This document shows, piece by piece, positions 26,158-34,006 of a stretch of 64,000 bases of DNA. The stretch spans positions 8,185,001-8,249,000 of the forward strand of contig NC_015510.1 in NCBI RefSeq assembly GCF_000212735.1, in the 5' to 3' direction. Origin of the DNA: Haliscomenobacter hydrossis DSM 1100. GTDB lineage: Bacteria > Bacteroidota > Bacteroidia > Chitinophagales > Saprospiraceae. Below the pieces are notes generated by a model. That model had not been told where the DNA came from. It saw only the letters and a program-made list of their open reading frames with translations, and searched no databases. Every line of letters starts with the position of its first letter. The first letter of the stretch is position 1. The position numbers and the translations under genes were made by a program.

Positions 26158-27489
26158 TTAAATCACCTCGGTTTTGCCGGGCATGGCGATGGGGTAAAAA
26201 CCATCTTTGTCGGGCAAGGATTTGGGCATGGCATTCCAATCCAGTTTATCCGGGAACAGGCTGATATTGGAATTCAAAGCTTTGTCCCATTCAACAACTT
26301 GACCAGAATAAGTAGCCATCCGGCCCATGATCGCGGTCATGGTTGCATGGGCACCATTTTCGGCATCGGCAAACTTGTATTCACCTTTGGCAATAGCTGC
26401 AAACAATACATCGTGCTCAACCTGATATGGATCTGGATCATCTTTGCCGCTGATGCGCATGATGGTTTTGCCCGCATGATCCTGAATGATCCCTGGTTTT
26501 GGGGCGCGGCCTTTAGTGCCCACAAACGCCTCGGTTACCTTACTTGGGGTACCTGGCTGGTGACGGCATTGGCTGTACATCATTGAGCCATCAGCATATT
26601 CATATTCTACGAAGTGGTGGTCAAAAATTTCACCATATTCTTTGCCCGTGCGTACCTGGCGGCCACCCATACCAGAAGCTTTTACGGGATGACCTTTTTT
26701 TACCCAGTTGCCCACGTCTAGGTTGTGGATGTGTTGCTCTACGATATGGTCGCCACAAAGCCAGTTGAAGTAGTACCAGTTGCGCATTTGGTACTCCATC
26801 TCGGTTTGTTTTTCTTCGCGTTTTTTGACCCAAACCCCTTCGTTGTTCCAATAGACGCTACTCATGGTGATGTCACCAATGACGCCTTCGTGCAGTTTTT
26901 CAACCCACTGCTGGTAAACGTTTTCGTAGTGGCGTTGCAAACCAACGACCACGTTGAGTTTTTTCTGCTTGGCAATTGCGGCAGCTTCCAGTACTTTACG
27001 CACACCGACCGCATCTGTGGCGACCGGTTTTTCCATAAAGATTTGTTTGCCTGCTGCAACGGCTGCGGTAAAGTGATCAGGGCGGAAACCCGGAGGGCTT
27101 GCCAAAATCACCACGTCGCACAGTCCGATGACCTTTTGGTAGGCATCAAAACCAACAAAACGCCGCTCTTTGGGTACATCCAGCCTGTCCGTTTTTTGCT
27201 TGGCCGTCATTGCTTTTTCGATCTGCTTGTAGCTGTTTTCTACCCGATCGGAGAAAGCGTCGCCCATGGCGACCAATTTTACGTTTTGGGACGTGGAGAG
27301 TGCTTGCACAGCTGCGCCCGTACCACGGCCACCACAGCCAATCACGCCAACCTTAATGGCATCATCAACACTGTTGAAAGCTTTGGCGCTGAGTAATTCA
27401 GGTACCAACAGTAGTCCTCCCGTTACGGCTGCCGAAGTCCTGACGAAACGGCGGCGATCGAAACTTGTCTTTTTGTTTTTTGTGCTCAT
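26158..27489 (-). CDS. Gfo/Idh/MocA-family oxidoreductase with Tat-like signal
   Basis: This NAD(P)-dependent sugar or inositol dehydrogenase-like protein has 443 residues. The N-terminus FDRRRFVRTSAAVTGGLLLVP is a twin-arginine-type export signal. A Rossmann fold follows (KVGVIGCGGRGTGAAVQAL), with FMEKPVATDAVGVRKVLEAA carrying the conserved EKP that orients substrate. The C-terminal domain has HIVEQHIHNLDVGNWVKKGHPV and HHFVEYEYADGSMMYSQCRH, typical of the periplasmic Bacteroidota/Planctomycetes branch. It probably acts on a sugar derivative in the periplasm. It stands close to the FGE-fold gene upstream, separated by a 29-bp palindrome, so the two may or may not be cotranscribed. Confidence 0.9.
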   Translation of the reverse strand: MSTKNKKTSFDRRRFVRTSAAVTGGLLLVPELLSAKAFNSVDDAIKVGVIGCGGRGTGAAVQALSTSQNVKLVAMGDAFSDRVENSYKQIEKAMTAKQKTDRLDVPKERRFVGFDAYQKVIGLCDVVILASPPGFRPDHFTAAVAAGKQIFMEKPVATDAVGVRKVLEAAAIAKQKKLNVVVGLQRHYENVYQQWVEKLHEGVIGDITMSSVYWNNEGVWVKKREEKQTEMEYQMRNWYYFNWLCGDHIVEQHIHNLDVGNWVKKGHPVKASGMGGRQVRTGKEYGEIFDHHFVEYEYADGSMMYSQCRHQPGTPSKVTEAFVGTKGRAPKPGIIQDHAGKTIMRISGKDDPDPYQVEHDVLFAAIAKGEYKFADAENGAHATMTAIMGRMATYSGQVVEWDKALNSNISLFPDKLDWNAMPKSLPDKDGFYPIAMPGKTEVI

Positions 27490-27552
27490 GCTATGTAGCG
27501 ATTGATGTTTACAATTATGGTAAAGATAGGAAAAGTTTAGGAAAAGAAATTG

Positions 27553-27648
27553 GGGTTCGTGGGTTCGTAGTTCGAAGGTTCAAGGGTTTATCGACAATGC
27601 TTGGCATTTCCTTAACCCCGAACCTTCGAACTACGAACCCACGAACCC
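27553..27648. repeat. 29-bp perfect intergenic palindrome
   Basis: Arms 27553-27581 and 27620-27648 are exact complements, built around GTTCGTGGGTTCGTAGTTCG. The right arm touches the stop codon of the FGE-fold gene. It looks like other gap-filling palindromes in this window but shares no sequence with them. Confidence 0.85.
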
Positions 27649-28592
27649 TAATCCACAATTGCTTCTTTGAAATAGGTCTCTATCTCTGCCGCCGTAGGCT
27701 GTTTGACCGGACGCACTATGCGAAAACCCAACCAGGAGGAATCGGTATTCCACCAGCGGCTTCTGGGAATTTGTGGATCCCGTTTTTGCAAGGTGGGCAA
27801 AGATTTTACCCGTTTGGTGCAGGAGCAATCTTCGGGGTTGTCGTCGAAAGAGCCCCCTTTGATGGTATGGGAGTATTTGGCGCTTGGTTTGTGCCAAGGA
27901 TTTTTGGGATTTTTGCTGCTTTCGCCAAAATAGTCGTCCACATAAGAATCCGCAGTCCACTCGGCTACATTGCCGAGCATGTCAAAAAGGCCCCAGGCGT
28001 TGACTTTTTTCTGGCCAGTTGGGTGGTATTTTTCAGTACTGTTGTCGTAGTGCCAGGCATAATCGCCTATATTGTCTTCGGTTACCCCTTCTGGCTGAGG
28101 GCCTTGGGCACCCGCACGGCATGCGTACTCCCATTCAGCTTCGGTAGGCAAACGGAAAAATTGCCCGGTTTTTTGGAACAACCATTGACAGTAGCGCAAG
28201 GCGCCCTGTTGGGTCATCGCAACTGCAGGTACGCCACCTAAAGTACCCATGCCCCAGGTATAATCCATATATTGAGGCGTAGGGCGGGTTACGGCGTCGG
28301 CGCTGTATTTTCCGTCTTTCCAGTTGCTGCTGTTGTTGTCGTTTCTGCGGTATTGGAATTGGATGAACTCATCGTAAGTGACCTCGCGGGTACCCATCCA
28401 AAACGCATCCAACTCAATGTTCAGTTTTTTCCCATCAGCAGATTGGATCGGCAATTGACCTGCCGGGATAAACGCCAGGCTGAACTCAGCTTTGCCGCCC
28501 GGAATGGTGATTTTGGCTAGCTCCCCGGCTTTTTGAGCCTTCAAAACCGAAAAAATGCTGAGCATACAAGCAAGAATGAAGTAGTCTTTCAT
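27648..28592 (-). CDS. Secreted formylglycine-generating-enzyme-fold protein (SUMF1/EgtB/PvdO family)
   Basis: The protein has 314 residues with a signal peptide (MKDYFILACMLSIFSVLKAQK). The FGE-sulfatase fold is shown by FWMGTREVTYDEFIQF, PAVAMTQQGALRYCQWLFQKTGQFFRLPTEAEWEYACRAG, NAWGLFDMLGNVAEWTAD and the closing GGSFDD...LGFRIVRP. In true FGE, two cysteines in the C-terminal region bind copper. Here the region reads PEDCSCTKRV, so Cys residues are present but not in the normal spacing. No sulfatase gene lies nearby. A role as a C-type-lectin-fold accessory or gliding-type lipoprotein is as likely as an enzyme. Confidence 0.85.
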   Translation of the reverse strand: MKDYFILACMLSIFSVLKAQKAGELAKITIPGGKAEFSLAFIPAGQLPIQSADGKKLNIELDAFWMGTREVTYDEFIQFQYRRNDNNSSNWKDGKYSADAVTRPTPQYMDYTWGMGTLGGVPAVAMTQQGALRYCQWLFQKTGQFFRLPTEAEWEYACRAGAQGPQPEGVTEDNIGDYAWHYDNSTEKYHPTGQKKVNAWGLFDMLGNVAEWTADSYVDDYFGESSKNPKNPWHKPSAKYSHTIKGGSFDDNPEDCSCTKRVKSLPTLQKRDPQIPRSRWWNTDSSWLGFRIVRPVKQPTAAEIETYFKEAIVD

Positions 28593-28687
28593 TTTGTAAT
28601 GGATAGAATTTGCAGAAGATAAATAATCTAATCAAACGCTAAAAACGGATAAAAAATACAAATCTGCCCCATCTATCGAAAGGTATT

Positions 28688-28705
28688 TTTTGACAATTGT
28701 CAAAA
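28688..28705. promoter_or_regulatory. Perfect 18-bp palindrome, operator candidate
   Basis: ttttgacaattgtcaaaa is a perfect dyad in the 233-nt divergent gap between the FGE-fold gene (minus) and the CotH pair (plus). Its length and symmetry fit a site for a dimeric regulator that could control either side. No regulator gene is adjacent. Confidence 0.4.
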
Positions 28706-28825
28706 TTCTCTGGGGATTCATTCACAACTTTCCCTTTTTTTCACGTTAATGCGTTAGAAACGCTGATTTCACAGTTCATAAATTTATTTTGCTAATATTG
28801 CAAGGAATTTGATCGTTTAGCCATC

Positions 28826-30454
28826 ATGAACAGAACTTTTACTTTATTCTTTATTCTGCTTGCAGTCGCTAAGTTCTCATTGCTCCAAGCACAATCCGGG
28901 GCCAACAAGGACTTTTTTGACCCGCAGACCATTCAGGAAATCGACCTCACTTTTAAGTCTGAGAAGTGGCGGTATTTGCTTGATTCATTGCGTTACAATG
29001 GCGATGGACTGCTCAACGCTGAGTTGAAAGTCAACGGAAAATCGTTTGGCCGCGTGGGCATCCGCATCCGGGAAAGTGGAGGATTCCAACCCGGAAATCA
29101 ACGCAACAACCTGCACATTCAGTTGGACAACGTATCGAGTGGACAACAGTTACAGGGTTACAAAAGTATTCGCCTTTCGAGTGCTCTGCGCGACCCCAGT
29201 ATGGTGCGTGAGGTGTTAGCCACGGATATTGCCAGCAAATTTATGCCGGCACCCAAAGCCAATTACGCCAATCTAACCATCAATGGAAAATATTATGGGT
29301 TGATGGTCAACATCGAACCTTTCGAGGCACCATTTTTTGAACGCTATTTTCAATCGAACAATGGCGCCTTTTATTACTGCCCGGCCATTCGTAAAGACAC
29401 CATTGTCAGAGCGGGTTGTTTGAATGGTGGCTTCGGTACCTTGCAATTGGAAAAAAACGAGTCTTGCTACGGCGATAACTTTGTAGTTGTGCAAGGTGAT
29501 GGTTTGCGGGATTTGGCAGAGTTGTCGAGAATACTCAATCAATCACCCGCACAAATTGAATCCATTCTGGATGTCGACCGCACCTTGTGGATGTTGGCAT
29601 ACAACAACGTTTTGATCAATCTCTACAGCTACAGCGGCGGAAAAAGCACCGGATATTACCTGTATAAGGATGCTGATGGTCGGTTTGCTCCGCTGATTGG
29701 CGATTTCAATTTTACTTTTGGTTCGTACAAAAGCACTGGACGTGGTTCGGACTTGAGCCTCTTGCAACTCCAACAGATGGATCCCATGCTCAATGTTGAC
29801 AACACGCTTAAGCCGTTGATCAACAAGCTTCTTTCAAATCCCCATTACGCAAAAGTGTACTTGTCGCATTTGCGTACGATTTTGTTTTCGGAGTTATTGA
29901 CCGGTGCCTACGAAACCAGAGCCAAACAATTGCAAGAATTCATCAAACCCGCCCTAGCAAATGATGCCAATAAAGCCTATTCCAATACCGATTTTGACCG
30001 CAGCCTGATTGCTACCATTGGCCGCTTGACCCAAATTCCCGGCATTGTAGAATTGATGAATGAACGGGTTCGTTTTCTCAAACGCCATCCAGCATTGGCA
30101 GTTTTACCTCCGGTTGTATCCGATGTCAAAGCAAAACACCGTGAAAAATTTGTGGCCAGTCCTATGGAAGAATTCCAACTCAATGCCAAAATCAGTGAGT
30201 TTGCGACCAAAGTGACGGTTTTTTACCGCTACAACAATCGGGAATCTTTCAAAACGGCCATGATGCACGATGACGGCCAGCACCACGATGAAAAAGCCGG
30301 AGATTTCATTTATGGCGTCAGTCTGAAGCCTAACTCCGGCAACAACCGCATTGAATACTACATTCAGGCCGAAAATGTTAAAGCCATTGCTTATTCCCCC
30401 GAACGCTACATGTTCGAGCGGCATTCCGCTACCTTGGAAGAAATCAATAAATAG
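28826..30454 (+). CDS. CotH-family protein, first copy, probably inactive as a kinase
   Basis: The protein has 542 residues with a signal peptide ending near LLQAQ. It is a CotH-domain protein (atypical kinase fold known from spore coat CotH): FDPQTIQEIDLTFKSEKW, a DPSMVREVLATDIASKFMPAPKANYANLTINGKYYGLMVNIEP block (usual aRehLayelfreaGxpaxraxyvxvxingxyxGlYxxvE), and GDFNFTFGSY at the DFG-like position. Where CotH proteins have an N.DSY..NYYLY motif, this copy has NLYSYSGGKSTGYYLY, so the first Asp and the Asn are gone. A C-terminal segment (near 450-540) adds an Ig-like stretch. The gene is followed after 1 nt by a paralogue, so they form an operon. Confidence 0.85.
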   Translation: MNRTFTLFFILLAVAKFSLLQAQSGANKDFFDPQTIQEIDLTFKSEKWRYLLDSLRYNGDGLLNAELKVNGKSFGRVGIRIRESGGFQPGNQRNNLHIQLDNVSSGQQLQGYKSIRLSSALRDPSMVREVLATDIASKFMPAPKANYANLTINGKYYGLMVNIEPFEAPFFERYFQSNNGAFYYCPAIRKDTIVRAGCLNGGFGTLQLEKNESCYGDNFVVVQGDGLRDLAELSRILNQSPAQIESILDVDRTLWMLAYNNVLINLYSYSGGKSTGYYLYKDADGRFAPLIGDFNFTFGSYKSTGRGSDLSLLQLQQMDPMLNVDNTLKPLINKLLSNPHYAKVYLSHLRTILFSELLTGAYETRAKQLQEFIKPALANDANKAYSNTDFDRSLIATIGRLTQIPGIVELMNERVRFLKRHPALAVLPPVVSDVKAKHREKFVASPMEEFQLNAKISEFATKVTVFYRYNNRESFKTAMMHDDGQHHDEKAGDFIYGVSLKPNSGNNRIEYYIQAENVKAIAYSPERYMFERHSATLEEINK

Positions 30455-30455
30455 T

Positions 30456-32009
30456 ATGAAGTTCAATTTGACGCTGATTTTTCTGGCTGTTCTGGCACCT
30501 TTGGTACTGACTGCCCAAGACATTTATGATCCCAAAAAACTGACGGAGATCAAAATTTACTTCAAAAACCCCAAGTGGAAGCAAACCCTGGATTCCCTCA
30601 AGGATGAAAAACAGGAAGAGCGTTTGTTGGCTGACATGGTGCTCAATGGGGTGAAATACACCGGAGTAGGGGTGCGTTACAAGGGCAACAGTTCTTATGC
30701 GAATGCGCGCAAAAGTGGACAAGTCAAACTGCCGCTCAACATCAAAGTGAACCATACCGATCGACTGAAAAAATTGCCGGGGGGCTATACTGCCTTGAAA
30801 TTGTCCAACGGATTTCGAGATCCCAGTATGGTGCGGGAGGTCTTGGCTTATGAAATTGCCCGCAATTACATGCCTGCGCCCAAAGCCAATTTTGCCAAGG
30901 TGTACGTCAATGACGAGTTGCTGGGGATTTACACCAATACCGAATCGGTTGATGGGCCGTTCTTAGATCGCTTTTTTGGTGATCACGATGGTCCGACGAT
31001 CAAGGCAGATCCCAACTGGACGGTGTCAAAACCACCCAAATGCCCCGACGGAGACAAGTGTTCGCTCAATTATTTGGGCGAAGACACCTTGTGCTACCAG
31101 TATTTGTACGAATTCAATTCTCCGGAAGCTGCGCAAGCCCTCATCAAATTGACCCGCACGCTACAGCGTTCACCCAATGATGTGCCCGAACTGATGGATG
31201 TAGACCAGGCCTTGTGGCTGCTGGCGTTCAACAATGTGATGCTCAACATCGATAGTTACATCGGTGCTTTTTCCCAAAATTACTACCTCTACCTCGATTC
31301 ATTGGGCGGCTATCATCCGCTGATCTGGGACTTGAATCTCGCCTTTGGCGGATTCCGTTTGATGACCGGCGCCAAAAGACTGACCAATGATGAGATGAAA
31401 AACCTGCACTTGTTCGTGCACTACAAAGAGTCGAATGAAAAGCGACCCCTGGTGACCAAACTGCTGGCCAATAACCTCTACCGCAAGATGTACCTGGCGC
31501 ATTGCCGCACCCTTTACAAGGATTATCTGGAAAATGGACTGTACTTGCAACGGGCCAAAGAGTGGCAGGCATTTGTGGCCCCTCACCTCAAGCAGGACAA
31601 ATACAAGTTGTACCCGGATAAAGCTTTTGCGGCTTCAATGACCGAATCGGTTGATGCGAGCGGGGAATCGATTCCGGGTATTCAACCCCTGATGGATGGC
31701 CGCCGGGATGCCTTGAAAGAAGTTCCTTATCTCTTCATTGAAGAAGCTGCCATCAGCAAAGTTCAACACCAAAAAACGGCAAATAAGGCCAAAATAACAA
31801 TTCAAGCTACGGGTGCCCAGCAAGTATGGGTCTTTTGGCGGAAAGGCAGCTTGGGCATTTTTCGTGAGCAGGAGGCGATCAAAAGTGCGGAAGGGGTTTA
31901 TGAACTGGAGTTGGATGCGGGCGTGCAGTACTACGTGGTGGCGGAAGGCGAACGCTCGGCTACGGTATCTCCGGTTAAAGCTGGGATGGAGCTGTATAAG
32001 ATTCAGTGA
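30456..32009 (+). CDS. CotH-family protein, second copy
   Basis: The protein has 517 residues from MKFNLTLIFL, whose ATG begins 1 nt after the first copy's stop. The signal peptide ends near LVLTAQD. It keeps the CotH blocks intact: DPSMVREVLAYEIARNYMPAPKANFAKVYVNDELLGIYTNTE, NVMLNIDSYIGAFSQNYYLYLD and LIWDLNLAFGGF, the last matching the metal-binding DxD-like motif of CotH. A Cys-bearing insert (KPPKCPDGDKCSLNYLGEDTLC) absent from typical CotH sits in the middle. The C-terminus is Ig-like. It is likely exported and may phosphorylate secreted or surface proteins. It resembles the first copy throughout, so it is a tandem duplicate. Confidence 0.88.
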   Translation: MKFNLTLIFLAVLAPLVLTAQDIYDPKKLTEIKIYFKNPKWKQTLDSLKDEKQEERLLADMVLNGVKYTGVGVRYKGNSSYANARKSGQVKLPLNIKVNHTDRLKKLPGGYTALKLSNGFRDPSMVREVLAYEIARNYMPAPKANFAKVYVNDELLGIYTNTESVDGPFLDRFFGDHDGPTIKADPNWTVSKPPKCPDGDKCSLNYLGEDTLCYQYLYEFNSPEAAQALIKLTRTLQRSPNDVPELMDVDQALWLLAFNNVMLNIDSYIGAFSQNYYLYLDSLGGYHPLIWDLNLAFGGFRLMTGAKRLTNDEMKNLHLFVHYKESNEKRPLVTKLLANNLYRKMYLAHCRTLYKDYLENGLYLQRAKEWQAFVAPHLKQDKYKLYPDKAFAASMTESVDASGESIPGIQPLMDGRRDALKEVPYLFIEEAAISKVQHQKTANKAKITIQATGAQQVWVFWRKGSLGIFREQEAIKSAEGVYELELDAGVQYYVVAEGERSATVSPVKAGMELYKIQ

Positions 32010-32028
32010 TCAAATTATACACAATGTT

Positions 32029-32553
32029 ATGAATGCAACGATGGGTCTTATGGGAAAAATCCTGATGGCAATCATCCTGCTGTCAGCATGCAATTGTACA
32101 GGTCGAAAGAATTCTGGCCCAGCACAAATTGATCAGACGCTTACCAGCAGTTTGGTGGAACAACAGATTGGTGAAAGTAATTTCTACATTGCTTTGCCAA
32201 CAGGCTATTTCATGAAAGAGACCAAAGGCCTGGATTTTTCAGTCTACTATATAGCTGCCACTGACACAACGGCGAGTGGTAATTTTACCGCTGGACTCTA
32301 TTTTGGTGACTACCCTTCTGAATTTCAGCCTGACAGTGATGACTGTACAAGCGAAACAAGGAAAGGAAAAATTTTAAATGTTTCCAAAGACTGGACGCTT
32401 TACAATTGCAATGGCCAATATACCATCCAAACCATTGTTGACAATGAAAGTGGAGCGGAGGGGAACAAACGAATTCATGCCTTCGGTCGTGTGAGCAAGC
32501 AAACCGAGCTAGATAGAATATTGGAAATTTTTGCGACGCTTGTAAAGAAATGA
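32029..32553 (+). CDS. Lipoprotein of unknown function
   Basis: The protein is 174 residues from the ATG at 32029; starts at 32041 and 32050 are in frame too. MGKILMAIILLSACNCTGRK is a lipoprotein signal with LSAC lipobox, so the mature protein is probably anchored in the periplasm or outer membrane. The rest (IGESNFYIALPTGYFMKET ... FSVYYIAATDTT ... LDRILEIFATLVKK) resembles small secreted proteins of the type that contain a short beta-sheet plus a helix, but I recognise no named family. It lies 20 nt after the second CotH gene and in the same direction, so it may be part of that operon. Confidence 0.6.
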   Translation: MNATMGLMGKILMAIILLSACNCTGRKNSGPAQIDQTLTSSLVEQQIGESNFYIALPTGYFMKETKGLDFSVYYIAATDTTASGNFTAGLYFGDYPSEFQPDSDDCTSETRKGKILNVSKDWTLYNCNGQYTIQTIVDNESGAEGNKRIHAFGRVSKQTELDRILEIFATLVKK

Positions 32554-32570
32554 TGCCCGCATTTTTTGCG

Positions 32571-33080
32571 TTACTGTACAGGCATTGTTCCAACCACCTC
32601 GATGCCCAATCGGGCCAGCGTTTCTACTTTTTTCGGATTATCGGTCAACATACGAATTGATTTGACCCCGATATCGGTCAAAATTTCGGCGGCGCTGGTA
32701 AAATCCCGGGCATCTTTGTTAAAACCCACCGCTTCATAGGCGTCGGCCTGGCTCAATCCTTTTCGTTTGTATTCAATGCTTTTCAACAAGGCATAATGGC
32801 CATTGCCTTTGCCTTCTTGATCCAGCCAAATAATGATGCCACGGCCAGCTTTTTCGATGAGTTGCTGGGACATCTCCATTTGTTCGCGGCAGTCACATTC
32901 GATGCTGTTGAAGTTATGCCCGTGGATGCAGGAGGAGTGTATGCGGCACAATACGTTTTCTGCTCCAGCGATATCGCCCATCGTCAAAGCGATGATTTCC
33001 TTTTGTCCGTTGTAGTAGAGCTGTTCGTGGTAGATGCCGTATTTGGTGTGTAGGGTGGTTTCGGCAATTTTGATGACCAT
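32571..33080 (-). CDS. Stand-alone GTP cyclohydrolase II homologue (RibA-like)
   Basis: The 169-residue protein has the RibA fold. The zinc ligands are Cys51, Cys62 and Cys64 in SSCIHGHNFNSIECDCREQ, and IRMLTDNPKKVETLARLGIEVV matches the conserved NNPxK block. True GCH II opens GTP to the first riboflavin precursor. In E. coli RibA the stretch GILLYHRQEG holds a catalytic Tyr (Tyr105). Here the same place reads GIIIWLDQEG, with Trp for Tyr and changes on either side. The equivalent of Arg128 is kept (DARDF). The C-terminal tail of RibA is missing (169 versus 196). No other rib gene is near. A divergent function on GTP or a related nucleotide is possible. Confidence 0.82.
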   Translation of the reverse strand: MVIKIAETTLHTKYGIYHEQLYYNGQKEIIALTMGDIAGAENVLCRIHSSCIHGHNFNSIECDCREQMEMSQQLIEKAGRGIIIWLDQEGKGNGHYALLKSIEYKRKGLSQADAYEAVGFNKDARDFTSAAEILTDIGVKSIRMLTDNPKKVETLARLGIEVVGTMPVQ

Positions 33081-33150
33081 AGGTAATGGGTTTTGCTGGA
33101 GTTGAACAGACAGAAAATGGATGAAGTTCCCTTGCCCGTATCTTTTTTAT

Positions 33151-33654
33151 CTAAACCAGAATCTCCAACAAGGCCAACACTCCCTTATAATGCTTCGGCA
33201 ATCCCTCCGTATTGTCCAGATCAATCGTTTTGAGATAGGTAAATCCGCAGCTCACGTAATAATCAATCAAACGGGGGTTGTCGCCCCAGGTGTCTAGCCG
33301 AATATAGTCCAGCCGATTGTCTTGGCAATACCGACGGCCCCATTCTACAATGGTTTTTACAAAAGCAGCGCCTCTAAAAGCAGGGTTGGTCACGATTCGG
33401 TGGATGTACACTGCAGGTTCCTGGTCTTTTTCTTTCCAAAGTATGGCATCGCTCAGGGTCGTAGCAAAAATGCAGGCCACCTGGTCATCAATGACGATTT
33501 TCCATTGGCGGTTTTCGCGGATTTCGGTTTCAATCAAATCTTTTTCAAAACCTTCCCATTGTTTGTTGAAGACCTTTTTTTGAAAAGCAATGGCTTCGTC
33601 GTAGAGGTGGAAGATGGTATCGATATCAGCGTGGGTGCTGTTGATGATTTTCAT
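33151..33654 (-). CDS. GNAT-family N-acetyltransferase
   Basis: The 167-residue protein fits the GNAT fold. It shows an N-terminal strand-helix unit with HADIDTIFHLYDEAIAFQ. The acetyl-CoA-binding block is VYIHRIVTNPAFRGAAFVKTIVEWGRRY, a variant of V..l.V.p..RG.GlG with AAF at the loop. The C-terminal IRLDTWGDNPRLIDYYVSCGFTYLKTID carries the N..a...Y...GF motif. The substrate is unknown. It is transcribed in the same direction as the GTP cyclohydrolase homologue, about 70 nt upstream of it. Confidence 0.88.
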   Translation of the reverse strand: MKIINSTHADIDTIFHLYDEAIAFQKKVFNKQWEGFEKDLIETEIRENRQWKIVIDDQVACIFATTLSDAILWKEKDQEPAVYIHRIVTNPAFRGAAFVKTIVEWGRRYCQDNRLDYIRLDTWGDNPRLIDYYVSCGFTYLKTIDLDNTEGLPKHYKGVLALLEILV

Positions 33655-33726
33655 GTATTCATGTATTCATGTGCTGATGTGCTGATGAGATAATTATCCC
33701 ATTAGCGTATTCCCTTAGTTATTAAA

Positions 33727-34002
33727 TCACATTACGCATTTTAACCGCGGAGTAAAGGAGGATACGCGGAGTTTCGCAGAGTTTTTTAGGGCACCTGCGG
33801 TGCAAAGAGGCCATGGAGGCCGCTATTGCTGAAGGTTGGTTCCTTACCCTTTAGCAAGTCTCATTATCCTTGGCTTGATCATCAGTAAGATCTTTCTGAA
33901 GCCCGAACTCCAGCCACCGCAGGTGGCAAACTCCTTAAATCTAAGAACTCCGCGAAACTCCGCGTATCCTCCTTTACTCCGCGGTTAAAATGCGTAATGT
34001 GA
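33727..34002. repeat. 276-bp intergenic palindrome with 57-nt arms
   Basis: Arms 33727-33783 and 33946-34002 are complementary except for one base. Each contains ccgcggagtaaaggaggata. A smaller inner inverted repeat includes gcacctgcggtgc and ccaccgcaggtgg. It fills the 352-nt gap between the GNAT gene and the end of the S10 peptidase gene; nothing else is seen there. Confidence 0.88.
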
Positions 34003-34006
34003 GTTA

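Noticed and set aside
27648-28592. True formylglycine-generating enzyme for sulfatases
   Set aside because: The fold matches, but the cysteine pair has the wrong spacing and no sulfatase gene is present.
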